Assembly: GCA_949317995.1 (NCBI GenBank)
Contig: OX439050.1
Span: 4,216,001-4,280,000, forward strand
Reading direction: 5' to 3'
DNA from: Acholoe squamosa
Taxonomy: Eukaryota; Annelida; Polychaeta; Phyllodocida; Polynoidae
DNA: 64,000 nucleotides
Numbering within the stretch: the first letter of the stretch is position 1; each line of letters opens with the position of its first letter. The position numbers were made by a program, and so were the translations under genes. The notes below the pieces were generated by a model. It did not search any database, had not been told where the DNA came from, and was given only the letters and a program-made list of their open reading frames with translations. Positions 29,201 through 41,400 of this stretch are shown piece by piece.

Positions 29201-32200
29201 CTTTATAGCCATTTACAATTGTGGCTGAGAGTGTATACGTAAGATACATACAAGGCGTTCGGAGTACGGTTGAGGGATCAATGCTGATTTGCAAGGCCAC
29301 CCCCTATTGGTCTGCCCCATGTGGGTCAATGTTGATCCCTGAGTCAACTTACTACCCTCCCAAGCATAGTAAGGGACTGGTACCTAACCAGACCTGGCTG
29401 GGGTGAAAGGGGGTGGAGGGAACACGCTAAGGTTGTGTAGTTAGCGTTCGAGGTCACCCCCACCCACAATGCACTGCATATGGTTAGAAAACCGCTGCCC
29501 GAACGCCTCGACTGAGTTCAGTCCAGATCTAAATGCTACACGCATGACTGGAGCTCGTTCTGGTAACATGTATTGATGAGATCTGATGAGAGATTGTTGC
29601 ATTATCTACCCTCCCTCTTTCTCGCTGTTTGGAGACGAGTGTGGCTTACATAGGTGGTTTTACCATGACCTATTACAGGTTGTAACTCTCGTGGTATCAA
29701 GTGGATCAACAGGCGCCCATACCCATTTATCTACTCTGAGGGAATATCGGGGAATGCTACCCTGGCCGATTGTATCCAAGGCTGTAATCTCATGTACCGA
29801 CACCAGGGAGCAGCACCGAGGTGCTATGGCTTTACTTATGACACACACAACATGTCTTGTACCTATGTCACATCATACCCAGGACGCCACCTGGAGGAAC
29901 AAAATGGAACTGAGTTCTACAGCTACAACATAAGGAGTGAATGTGGTGGGTGTGGATTTGGCTCTTTGATAAAAATGGCTAATGGCAGTGGCCCTTTAAG
30001 GGTATCCCTCTCTTGTGTTACAAATTTGCATAATTATTAGCTGTTAATATGCCAGGATGAATTCTTGACAAAATGAAAAATGATCCGGTATAAAACCCTA
30101 AGTTGCCAGTTTAAGCACTCGAGCGCCTGGCGTCACGTGAGACCAGCACTTATTTACAGTTTTACTGCATCAGGCTGATTTGGACTCCTTCGGCTGGTGC
30201 TTATTCAGGACCTTTGCTTATTTGAGATCCTGACACTCCAATGGCTCAAGATGGTAGATACCAAAAACTGCTTCTGCCCCATTTGCTTATAAAATATTAG
30301 TGCATCATTGTAATTCTTGATTCGTTTGATTTTCAGACATGGAGTGTCATGACGCTTTTCCTATGGTTACCCCTCATCATGCAGCATCTACCAACCCTTC
30401 ATCCACCGGTCTAACCCCATCTGTGTATAAATGTAGAGACCGTTGTGAGACCTATCACACAGTGAACCCTGCCATGTGTTATGGGTTTGACTACAGTGCC
30501 ATGGATAATGTGTGTAGTATAATAACAGACAGAGACTATGAGCTACAACCAAGGACGAACACTTCTAATTTTAGGAGGCATGTCAGATGCAACGGTAGGT
30601 TGATATTTTTTTAGCGCCTCCCACGCCGCGTAGCGGCGGTACCGCGAAGCGGTACGGGAGTGCGCTATGATGACTGCATTTGCCCCATGTGATGAGGTCT
30701 CACAATACAAAATTACTGAATACCGACATTAACGGCGGGAGGCATTTTTTTACGCGGTCACAACCGCATTTCTTGTTACACTTTTCATATTATTGCTCTA
30801 TCTTATTTAGGAAGTTTTGGGACGGGCCGTGACTAGCAAGGTAAAGATTTTTGAAATTGGCATTGTTTCTGGGTCAAATAGGGACTCCTTCAGTAATGCA
30901 CATAACCCCTGATCTTCTGGACTATTTGTTTCATTTGTTTTGATTTTGAGGTGATTACACCGAGTCTAAGTTACAAGTTTTTGTATGTTGGTCTGCAGTC
31001 TCTCTGCTGCAAATTCTGGGGTGCTCTCCAATACATACATAACAGCATCATCTGCATATAGCCTGACTCTATAATCAAGCCCATTATCAACACCATTAAC
31101 GAAATCTAAGAATAATAAGGGACCTAGTACAGAGCCCTGAGGAACCCCAGGTGGTGATATCCTGATGCATTGATCTGTGGTTGTTTGGATTGTTTCCTAT
31201 TGGCTAAGTATGATCCTAACCAGGTGATAACATCTAAGTTGGCCCCCAATGTTCATAAGTTTGTAGATAAATATTCTATGATTAACTGTTTCGAATGCCT
31301 TTGTAAAGTCAACAAAACTGGCTGTTGCCACTTTGTGGTTATCAATGTCCCTTAGTATGTTGTCAGAACAATTTATGAGAGTGAATGTAGTTTATTGCTT
31401 TTTTCTCCTGAACACTCCCTGAGGTTTGTTTAAAATGTTCTTTCTAAATTCTTGTATGTACAAGGGAATTATGTGTGTTTCATTCAAATGCACCAAACAG
31501 GGGGCAATATGACAATATATGTATTGACTAAATACAAGGCATTTTTATGTGTTCTCACATTGTGCCATTCTTTTTCTAATGTCTGTTGTTTTGTTTTCAG
31601 ACTGTCCTCATGGAGTGAGTTATATGAGTACCATGGACACAGCCCTTCCCTGGTCCCCCAGTCTGCGCACGCTCTATACGCCGTACCTGGTAGACTGTGA
31701 GAGACACTGCAGGAATTCTGCACCAGGGGCTCAACTTAATGCCTCCACCTGTCAGGTAAACTAAATCTAACTGACTAATAAATTCTAATAGGTCAAAGTT
31801 TATATAAATTTGATTATACAAATATAGGGGAGTGGCCAACTTTTAACAAGGCATCGTGCATTTTTGCATGTGAGCTGGCAACATTTCCCCAGAAGGATCT
31901 GAAATTGTTTCTGTCCCCTTTTTATTTTGTAATAAATCAGTGTTTTCAGGGAATTTTATGTTTTTTAAATTTTTTTCTAGGGGTCTGAAATCTTTTTGTC
32001 TCCCAAATTCACCAAACGTCTCCCCTAGTTAAAATGACTGCTCCCTTATATAACATTTATATATATTTTCCTACCTCAGGGCTTTACATATGACCATACC
32101 ACCAAGGAGTGTGTACTAACGGGGGACTATTGGCAGGAGATCAGCGCACTGGGTAAAAGTGATGGGATTGACCTCTACCGCCGCAGTTATCTATGTGGTG

Positions 32201-33883
32201 AGTATCAATTATCTATTTTTTCTGGTTTCAATTGTTTTGTTGTATTAGAATAAACCCAATTTCTAAATTATTTTATTTGGCCACGGTAGAAATTCTCATA
32301 TAATGATCAGTATGCTTCCAATTTCAAGTAAAATAAAAAAAGGTTATTTTAGTTAAATGGTGCTTCTTTTCTAATTCTTGAGGCATCTATATTATTTGTT
32401 TGTCAAAACTATGGGTTTATAATGCCTAGTCAGGATCTTTTTACGAGTGTAGGGGCAGTAATTCCCAATGTTGGCGGGTTGCCTTGTGATCACTGCCCCC
32501 TATTGTGTAGCATACCCATTCAGGAGAGGGTGGTCGCTTGAAGATGGCAGGTGAGGGCTTGTAGCTCAGTGGTAGAGCATGGGCCTTGAGGTCTGTGGGT
32601 CCCGGGTTCAAGTCCCGGAAAGTCCAAACATCATTTTTGCCATCCACTCTACTAGTTTCAAATGAATGAGAGCCATGTTTATAAATACAAGTGGCTGTAT
32701 CTGTGTATGTAGAATTTTAACATGAATTGTGTTTGTGAATATGTTTCAGACCACCCGAGTGTGTGTCAGGAGACGTACACCAAGGTGACCGATATGTCAG
32801 CAAAACTAGGAATCCTGCAGCCCGCCGATATTAACACTGTGTCCAGGTAAGCTTAATGAGGCATCCTGCAGCTCGCTGACATTAATACTGTGTCCAGGAA
32901 GGCAATTGACTGTGTCCAGGAAGGCAATTGACTGTGTCCAGGAAGGCAATTGACTGTGTCCAGGAAGGCAATTGACTGTGTCCAGGAAGGCAATTGACTG
33001 TGTCCAGGAAGGCAATTGACTGTGTCCAGGATGGCAATTGCCTGTGTCCAGGAAGGCAATTGACTGTGTCCAGGAAGGCAATTGACTGTGTCCAGGAAGG
33101 CAATTGACTGTGTCCAGGAAGGCAAATGACTGTGTCCAGGAAGGCAATTGACTGTGTCCAGGATGGCAATTGACTGTGTCCAGGATGGCAATTGCCTGTG
33201 TCCAGGAAGGCAATTGACTGTGTCCAGGAAGGCAATCGACAGAAACAATGGGGGGGCTGGGGCAAAACTATCCTGCAAATTTGGGTCTAGTCCATTGGCA
33301 GTACTTGCTGTGGGAGTGTTATCTAAATAAAGTCATTATTCTTCGAGATCTAATTGAATTCGAAGGATTGTTGATGTATGTATCAAACCATATATATATA
33401 TAATGAATTTGCAATCTGCTAGGGGAATAGTAATTTTAAATCAATGGCAAAAGGCAAAAAAGAGGGTTACTTTAAAACAAAAGAGGGGACATAAAATTTC
33501 AGATCACTCCAAGGGGGAGGCAGAAAGTCTTTTAGCGCACACTCAAAAATCCAACATTGATAATTGTTTGATGAAATAGACAGGAGACTTCTTTGTGTAA
33601 TAACTTATGTTCCAGTCCAACCATATGATGTCAATAATTTTATATACAATTTTTCCTCTCCTCATCCAGGTGCTCAGACCGGTGTCGTGGATTTGACATT
33701 GCTGTACACCTGCCTTGTTATGGCTTTGACTTTGGGAGGTTGAGCTCCAGGTGTTACATCCACATAAAGGACATCAGAGACAGGATGGTGGCTGTTACAG
33801 CTGTGGACTCCTATGTCAGTGACATGAGATGTAAAAGACTCCCTACTAGTAGTATTAGTAGTACTGTCAAACCCCATGTATAG
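26239..33883 (+). CDS. Secreted multi-PAN/Apple-domain protein gene (5' end uncertain)
   Basis: Nine exons with matching phases and GT-AG sites: 26552-26648, 28433-28531, 28900-29036, 29679-29945, 30337-30594, 31601-31755, 32080-32197, 32750-32846, 33670-33883 (stop). An in-phase exon at 26239-26461 probably precedes them. Repeated modules show the PAN/Apple pattern of paired cysteines around an aromatic core: CQEACL...TCHGGIFYN; DCIQGCNL...PRCYGFTYDTHNMSC; KCRDRCETY...MCYGFDYSAMDNVC; DCERHCRNS...CQGFTYDHTTKEC; RCSDRCRGF...PCYGFDFGRLSSRC. PAN domains bind proteins or glycans outside cells. No membrane helix is seen in these exons. The first exons, perhaps including the mucin-like part upstream, are not settled. 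Introns carry an antisense RT fossil, two tRNA-bearing LTR relatives and a minisatellite at one donor. Confidence 0.75.
26922..27056. mobile_element. 135-bp MITE with CAGTGG ends
   Basis: Ends CAGTGGCAGATCCAGGATTT and, reversed, CAGTGGTGGATTTAG. GTGGT on both sides looks like a 5-bp target duplication. hAT-related by end sequence; class not proven. It lies in an intron of the PAN gene. Confidence 0.55.
28183..28398 (+). repeat. Solo LTR-like relative of the TRIM, with a different tRNA-like unit
   Basis: The 3' half (GAGATGTCAGGCCAGGGG...TCGACCTCTACA) closely matches the TRIM LTR, and 216 bp between TG and CA is close to its 220. The 5' part has changed. No target duplication found. Located in the first long intron of the PAN gene. 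Confidence 0.5.
28305..28376 (+). tRNA. tRNA-like unit (Ala-TGC-like) in LTR relative
   Basis: 72 nt. Box A TAGCTCAGTGG and box B GGTTCGAATCC are canonical. Acceptor GGGGCTG against TGTCTCC pairs 6 of 7 with wobbles; the loop reads CTTGCAA (TGC). The anticodon arm needs a one-base shift to pair well, so it is probably not a working tRNA gene. Confidence 0.5.
30985..31385 (-). pseudogene. Non-LTR retrotransposon reverse transcriptase fragment
   Basis: The minus strand, across frames, reads TASFVDFTKAFETVNH, then KLMNIGG, WLGSYLANRKQ and LYADDAV, the order of RT motifs A to C of Jockey/CR1-type elements (YADD box included). Frameshifts separate the blocks, so it is a fossil. It lies antisense in an intron of the PAN gene. 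Confidence 0.75.
32448..32652 (+). repeat. Solo LTR of the TRIM family, variant tRNA-like unit
   Basis: Begins TGTAGGGGCAGTAATTCC exactly as the TRIM LTR, has GATCACTGCCCCCTA after the same spacing, and ends CCACTCTAC. About 205 bp. The tRNA-like unit inside differs from that of the complete element. No target duplication seen. Confidence 0.65.
32555..32626 (+). tRNA. tRNA-like unit in solo LTR
   Basis: 72 nt. Acceptor GGGCTTG against AAAGTCC pairs 6 of 7; D stem GCTC/GAGC; T arm CCGGG/CCCGG around TTCAAGT; box A TAGCTCAGTGG. The anticodon arm does not form a normal 5-bp stem. Its 3' end (GGAAAGTCCA) differs from that of the unit at 8868. Confidence 0.5.
32862..33240. repeat. 22-bp minisatellite seeded from an exon end
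   Basis: 32862 to 32897 copies the last 36 bases of the PAN exon that ends at 32846. From there a 22-bp unit, AATTGACTGTGTCCAGGAAG plus GC, repeats about 15 times. Each unit carries the exon-end word TGTGTCCAG followed by GAAGGC rather than GTAAGC, so the copies are not good donors. Confidence 0.9.
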
Positions 33884-34516
33884 CAGGGAATCGCCATGAC
33901 GGCACCATTCTTGTAGAAAGTTGCCAGCCTGAGGCAGTGTCAGTGTTGTACATTTCTGGAACTAGCGATACCCGTGATCTACGCCAGGACTTTGGCACCG
34001 CTTTGGCTGGGAACAGTGATTGGCATATACATTTCAACACAAGCACGGCTATGACCTGGCGGCTCTTAGGCACACCTCCAGTATAAGACACTCAGCTTTT
34101 ATGGACATGAGAGGGAAAATAAAAATTGACATAACTTCAGGCGCGACTCGATCAGTTAATCTTGATGATCAGCTAGCCATTTCTCAAACGCTACGATCCT
34201 ACCCCCCTCCCTCTGATTTCAACCACCCCTAGGATCCAGTTTAATCGTAGTGATTGACCCAGGGTGATTATGTATTACCTACGATTGCCTATTCAGGTAC
34301 ATGCTTTTCCCCTCTATATCTGCCCCACTCGTAGTGATTGACCCAGTGTAACCTAGAATTCCCTTCCAATCCAGGCCAGGTTGGTATGATTTGGGAGGGG
34401 TTGAAAGTTAGTGTCTGAGAAATGACTTCCAGGAGTGTCTGCATGGATATCCGATCGGGTCTAACAGTATCAAACAAGTTTGATGCCCCCGATCAGATCG
34501 GCGTCACTCTCCCTAA
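33884..34516. other. Intergenic DNA
   Basis: No gene. A short motif, CGTAGTGATTGACCCAG, appears near 34244 and 34328. Confidence 0.4.
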
Positions 34517-35073
34517 TAGGGATGTCATTGACATCTCATTTTTGTCGATTCCGATTATAATGATTTATGGTCTTGATATTTTTTCGCGATTTTATGGTGC
34601 AGTAGAACTTTCATTAAATTGGATCCAAGACCTCCCAAAATAATCGGCTGTACAATATACAGAGGGGGTGGGGCAGATCAACAATACTTTTTTTATCTAA
34701 AGGTTGAACTATGGAGGTCAAAAACAATTATAAAAGGGGAGGGGGGGGGGAGAAATGAAAGGTACATTATTGGATATCAGTACCCTTATTTTGAAGCCAA
34801 ATATGACTACTTTATGACATTTCTGTCTGGTACGATGGGCCTATTGTGAAAATGCAAATTAGATGTTACTCATTGTATTTGTTGCGCCATAAGGTTTAAT
34901 TTGATACCAAACATGCCAATACTTGTCATCAGATTTCAGGGTATTCGGTGAAAATTATATGTATTTTTCCAAGGAGACAGTACCATGTATCGATATTACA
35001 GTAATGTCGATAGGATATTAACTATTTTGATAATGATGATGCTTCGATATTGTGAATATCGATGACATCCCTA
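34517..35073. mobile_element. hAT-type non-autonomous element, 557 bp
   Basis: Ends TAGGGATGTCATTGACAT and, reversed, TAGGGATGTCATCGATAT. CTCCCTAA before and CTCCCGAA after form an 8-bp target duplication with one change. Both traits fit hAT. No transposase. Confidence 0.75.
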
Positions 35074-35689
35074 CTCCCGAACTACCGATCAAGTTGGGCC
35101 CATCTGCGGTCACCTTAAGACTCGTCATATACAAGAGGTAGTATGGTACTACAACCACAGGCACAAAGGTGGCCTCACACCCAGGGCTGAACTACCAAGA
35201 AACTTAAGTCTCTCAATTATTCTCGTTTATTTGATGAAATGTAGAGGATACCAGAATCCCACTCTATGAACTGTTACTTAGTGCCTCAGGCTGCTGACCA
35301 TCAACTATGGCGGTCGCATGATCAGTTTCTGCCCATATATGGGAAAATGACATCATGAATCATGCAGCGGTTGGAAGTCAGCCGTCCACCATCGGATTTC
35401 TAACCGTACTTTCTTGTTGTGGTGGCTGAACAGCTCAACAAGTCTCTCCCGATCTGGACAGCACTCAATGGTTTGCTCTCACGGTAAAACGAGTGTCTGC
35501 TCTACATCTCGAGTCGAAGCTATGGCAAAGCTCAGCAGTGGCTATATACTGTAAATGTAGATAGTTCCATATAGTCTGGCAGAATTGTAGCTGGACCAGG
35601 ACTCGTCGGTTAAAGTTTTTTTCTCTCTTGATTATTCATCTATAGGGTCTCTATAATCATTCCCAGGTGGGTGTGGTGATGTCACCCTT

Positions 35690-36400
35690 GAGCAATTTGA
35701 ATTATTCAAGATGACCGCCAATATGTTGAAGTTTCTTTAAAATGATCTATTTCTGCTTCTAATTAACATAGAAACATAATTCCAAGTTCAAAGTATACAT
35801 TTTTGGAGCCAAGGAATTCATATTTCCCATGATCAATAAGCTAGGTGGCAGCCATTTTGAATATTTAATGAGATTACAGCTATTTCAACATAAATTATCA
35901 CTCTTACTTCGCTCATTGATTTGATAATGGCTAAAGTTCTATAAAAGGCACCAAATATATATTTATGAAGTCAGGGCACTACAATATAATCATGGAAGAA
36001 AATGGCTGCCAAGGCAGGTGGCAGCCATTTTGAATTTTGATGAGATAATCATGATGAACACTAATTGTTCTTGTATAGGTTGGTGAAATGTCATTCAAAA
36101 CTCCTGAATATAGATTTATGGCAACAGTGATTATACATCGCTTAAAGAGAGCAGTTGACAGCCATTTAGAATCCTTTACCCTTTGTGGGAGAATAAATAC
36201 TAATTTACATGCAGTGTGAGGGTGAGTGTGCAAGTACAAACTGGTCCAGTATGAGTGTGTATTATAAGAAGCCCTACGCACACCTCAAGGTTCCATTCTA
36301 TGAGGTCTATTATATACACATGTACATCATTTTAGAGAAGAAAGGTGGCAACTATTCTGAATAGTTTTTGAGGTAATAAGTTCTAAATTTCTTAGTAATT
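35690..36400. repeat. Diverged tandem repeats around GGTGGCAGCCATTTTGAA
   Basis: The motif or close variants recur near 35850, 36018, 36145 and 36345 at 130 to 200 bp spacing, with GAGATAA or GAGGTAATAAG nearby. Old repeat of unknown class. Confidence 0.5.
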
Positions 36401-36589
36401 TCTTGTTCTAGTAAAAAACATAATTATAATCAAATCATCCTTATACATTTACAAAGCCATGGATCTCAGGTATAAGGTGAACATGGTGAGCTGCATAAAT
36501 ATTTTCAAGAGATACCTGTTCGCCTCTTCAAATCGTTAATCAAAACCAGGATATTGAGAATTAAATCATGTTCTAAAGATCAATCCCAT

Positions 36590-37860
36590 GTAGCAAGCCC
36601 GCTTAGGGCCAATTCAGTTTTAGCTCAGATAAGCTGGTTCAAAGCGGGCAGAATACTATTCATGGTTTTAGGTAGGGCAAATGGTGGGTTTCCAGTCAGG
36701 GCCACATTGGGTTGCCCTAATAGGGCAAACTGAACTAAGACTGTTTGGCTCCCGACAGTTTTTGTCCTCAGCAAGTTGTGTGGGCCACATAAGGCTAACT
36801 GATTTGGGCACAGAGCAGCTTCAAAATGGGCAAACACTTTGGGCACAGATTGGTTTCAAGGTGGGCACCCCGAATCAGGCATAGATCAGTTCCAAAGATA
36901 ATTCCCCAGACAGGGTTGAGGATGGGTTTGCACAAGGCATACTGAGCTGGGAGTTCTGAACTTTGACACTAGATGACCCCACTATGTCTGATCTATGGCT
37001 TTCCCCCCATGTCAGTATTGATTTTCTTTAGTATGATATAACAGAAATAGACTAATGAATCATTTAAATCATAACAGTACACAAATTTTCTCAGAGTTTG
37101 GATCTACTGGCAAAATACATTTGAAATTTTTAAGTTAGGTGATGTCAGCAGTTTTTAATGTGACTACACCATTCCTGTGGTAATCATTTTATATTGAAGT
37201 ATGCTACCCATTGGGAGGCACTATGAACTTGAAGGCTAGCATGTTACTGGACTAGGTCTGGTTGACATGCCTTGGCCAACTAAGTTTGAATTGATGGTTT
37301 TACTGTATTATGATGATGGGGAGAGTAATACGATGTTTAGTCTCCCTCCAACTACAGAGGCCAAGGGGAGGGGCTAGCACTTGGAGGCTAGCAGAGCATT
37401 TTCAGGGTTCAAAACTTTAGAAAATTAGGAAAAAATAGATTTTCTATAATATCTATCCCAGATGGTGCCACCTGATCAAAGTGGTCAGCCCACTTTCAGC
37501 CACACCAAAAACCCATGTTGACCCCAAAATGATAAATTTTGACCAGATGGTGGCATGTGATCAAAGTGGTCAGCCCACTTTCAGCCACACCAAAAACCCA
37601 TGTTGACCCCAAAATGATAAATTTTGACCAGATGGTGGCATGTGATCAAAGTGGTCAGCCCACTTTCAGCCACACCAAAAACCCATGTTGAACCCAAACC
37701 CACTCTGAGACTGATCTGTGCCCATATTGGTTAGCCCAGTGTGGCCCACGCACCTCACTGAGCACAGAAACTGTCAGCAGCCCATCGGTTAGCCCATTGC
37801 GGCCGACAGCAGAAGCCACATCAAATAAAGTGTGGGCATCATACGCATACCATTTTATAT
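36590..37860. mobile_element. Unclassified inverted-repeat element with internal tandem repeat
   Basis: GTGGGCCACAT...GGCTAAC...TTTGGGCACAGA on the left (36690 to 36850) has a reverse-complement counterpart at about 37690 to 37800. Between them a tandem array of 85-bp units starts at 37460, 37545 and 37630 (AGATGGTGGCATGTGATCAA). Boundaries and class not established. Confidence 0.45.
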
Positions 37861-37909
37861 TTAGTTTTTTTCCCCTGCACAGCTTGGAAGGGGGGTCCAT
37901 ATGATTTGA

Positions 37910-37910
37910 G

Positions 37911-37970
<60 letters not shown>
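37910..37970. repeat. (TA)n microsatellite
   Basis: About 30 TA units with one AA interruption near the left end. Confidence 0.9.
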
Positions 37971-37971
<1 letters not shown>

Positions 37972-38429
37972 ATAGGGAGAGGGGCAGTCAGTCCAAATGG
38001 ATAAACAGTGCAACATGAGGGGGGTTTGGGCAAAAATGCACATAATTAATGGATGCCCCCTTAGTAAGGCACCTGTTGAAGAAGTATAGAGGTTATAAAT
38101 AGGTCTCAGCCATGGAAATACTTTTTCACTATATTTAAATGTAGCATGGCATGCCATAACTAGGGTGCCCAGGAGGTATTGAGCAAAATATCCCATGTAT
38201 ATCCTTAAAGGCAACCAGTGCATTGATCACAGAAATCTGGAATGCTGGCCATAAATGTACACACACCTGCATAATTGGCATTTTATGCAGTGAATAAATT
38301 CAGTTTAAACCCAATCCAAAACAAGTTTCATGCAAGTTTCATACAAGTTTCACAGTTTCCGACTTTGCTAAGACTCCTGGATCCATTGCAGTGGTGGGTA
38401 TTTCCATATTGCAGACATAGGGTGAAGTC

Positions 38430-41400
38430 TTAAATAGCTGGGTAGTAGGTGATGTAGATGTAACACATCTCGTCTCTGGTAGCCGGGCTGTAGTAGGTAT
38501 GCGTGTCCCTCCTGCTAGTATCATACTCACACTCCAGGCGAATCGTATCGTCTGGTCCTAGATGGACAGGGGGATAATGGCTAAAGAGAAATACAAAGTT
38601 ATTTTTTAATTGCAAATTCAGACAGTGATCAACAGGCAAATCAGGATATCTAATTAAGTTGCTGCTGTTAGGAACAATTTCTAAGTAATCATTTTTTGTT
38701 GATTGCAATCAAGGTTAGGGTTAGGTGCTGGTGAGCAGAATCTCTAGCACTTCTTTTATGACTCAGGGGATGATGTAACAAAGAAGTGCTGGAGAGTCTG
38801 CTCACCAGCACTTCTTTTGTACATCATGTTCACCAAAGGGCAGGATGCACTCTTGATTCATACTTACTTTTCATCTTCTGGTGCATTGTAGTCAAATTTG
38901 TCGACAGCGATCAGTGACTCAGCTGGACTATTTTTACGGATTAGGTCCACATATCCAGATTCCTCTGTGGTGAACAAATGACAAATGTAAGTGACAAAAT
39001 TAACACAGAAATAATAGGATCTTCAAAATGAGCAGCATAGAATAAAATAGGCATGACTCCATAGGAAGTTTTAGGAAGGAATGTTTGAAAGAGCCGGCTT
39101 CTCCAGCAACAAACACCAATTGTCTGTGAATTATCAAATCATAAGCAATATTGAAACAAGCCCCAGGCTTCTTTGTACCAGTCTGCGACTGACCGAGATT
39201 GAATTACATTCTGGGATAGAGCAAATGCATTTGCAGGAATATTATTGTTAGGCAGTGAGGGGGTCCTGCCATACAAGCTGACTATAGCTTGTTGCATATA
39301 ATACTCTTACTGAATTGTGCCCTATTATAGGGCCTGGTAGGCTGTGCTGCATTGAAAAATGATGCAGGATCCTAGATCATTGTTATAGTGATTTCGTAAG
39401 GAATGGAGCGGTCTCACTGCAACCCTTGTGGCGGAATTGCGACCCGAAAGATTGTGGCTGATTCTTACCTGCCAAATGCATGTGACCAATAGTCACAGAT
39501 CGTCGTCAAATAGGTTGCCTTTGCCTCCCTGTCAATAAATTCTTCAAAATAAGAGATGTAGTTGTGTTTTTCATGCATTCTGGTCCCCAAGGCTTAGAGC
39601 TTGAAGGGGAACCATGGTTTTACCTATCTGTGAAGCATATTAAGTGAGCCACAGGGGTCAGAACAACCAGAAAGGGTGTTTTTTTAGGGTAAAAACAAGG
39701 AACTAATTTTTTTTCTTTAGCTACCAAAAAAAAAATAAAGAGGCAAATCCTTATCTACTTCATTTGGGATACCCCCCTAGGGTAGAGAATCTTTTTGTAA
39801 CAGTTGGGGATCCATGCATTATCTTTTGTGGTGACTGGGTACATAAAACCTTTGGTGTAATCGTCGTGAGGACACGTCTACGACCTTTTTCAGGTTGTTT
39901 TGCACCATGAAAGACATAGTGGATGGACTAATGAAATATACCAGGTAGAGACCTTACATGTACCTATGTAGGCCACAAAAAAAAATGAACTTGCCTGTAC
40001 AACTGTATGTTCCACAGGCTATGATATGGTTTTGGGGTAGTTTACGCACGGACACGTCTACGACCTTACATGTACTCATAGCTGCTAGAGGTTTGATATT
40101 TAACTATCCTTATTATGTGGGCCTTATACCTTCATATGACAGCAAAAAGCCCTGTAAGTTTGGTTAATAGATTCCACATAGAACCAGAGATATCATAACA
40201 AAAGTACTGACGAGGACACATCTACGACCGAGGACACGTCTACGACCATGGACATGTCTACAGTTATATTGCAAGATGCTTGATACTTGACTGTCCTTGT
40301 TATGTGTGAATTATACCTTGATATGAAAGCAACATTGAGTGTTAATGAGATTATTCTGTCTTAAAGCAACTCTGAGCTATGACACTGAATACAAAAACAA
40401 GGACACGTCTACGACCAGGGACACGTCTACGACCATACATGTAGTCATACAGCAAGCTGATTTTGTATTTAAGTAAAACCATTATATGTTAGTTGTTCCT
40501 TGATATGAGAGGAACTTTGCATGTTAGTGAGGATATTCTGCCTGATTGCAACTCTGAGCTATGGCATTGAATATATGGGTCAGTCCACCGAAAGTGGGCA
40601 CTTGGGTCTTTTTTGGGCCTTTTTGGATACAGGGGGCTGTAGAATAAAATGTAATCAACCATTCTTCTTATTTCTGGTTTCATTTAAAAGAAAAAACATT
40701 GGGCTTCAACAGAAGGGCAAATTTATGTATGTCAGCCTGCTATTCTTGGAGATATGGTGGCCCAAAGTTGAAAAATGGCCAAAAATTGCCTTTTTTTCAA
40801 TTTGCACCTCATTCCAGGCTCTATACCATCAAGCCAAGCAGCAACAAACTGATATAATTTTATTTATTCCTTAGCGGGGGGTCCTCTCTAACATTTTCAT
40901 GTGGTTTGGAGGTGCTCTGGCTGGCATTCTTTTTCCCCTGTTCATTTTTGTAACAAAATACAGTTGATGTAATGGGCGTGAGCAAAATAAAGGTACACTG
41001 GTAGGCCTACTAAAACACTATCCTCAATCTTCTTACTTCCCACCAAGATTAGGGTCGTCATAGGGGTTTTTCTGGTACATGTGCTTAGGGTCTACTTACA
41101 GGCATGACTTTGCACTACATATTCAAGTATTTTCAAGTCCATTTTGCTCACGCCCATTACATTAATATTTCTGCATCCAGGACAAATACTATCAAAGTTT
41201 TCTTTCTTTCAACCAGCCTCATGTGAAGATCTATTGTTAATAAGTCATTTAAAAAAAAGACTGGAGTCTCTACATGCCTTGGTTATGCCAAACAGAAGGG
41301 TCAACTGACAGATGTAATGGGCGTGAGTGTAATGGGCGTGAGTGTAATGGGCGTGAGTAAAATGCAGTGCAAGCATGTTGGCAGGCTGGATGCATTCCAA

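Noticed and set aside
32862-33240. CRISPR array
   Set aside because: Direct tandem repeats without unique spacers, in a eukaryotic intron; the same holds for the arrays at 60082 and 63515.
32806-33278. Three overlapping minus-strand ORFs
   Set aside because: Shadows of the 22-bp minisatellite.
38339-38530. Minus-strand ORF overlapping the last monooxygenase exon
   Set aside because: The other frame matches the conserved copper monooxygenase C-terminus; this one is a shadow.
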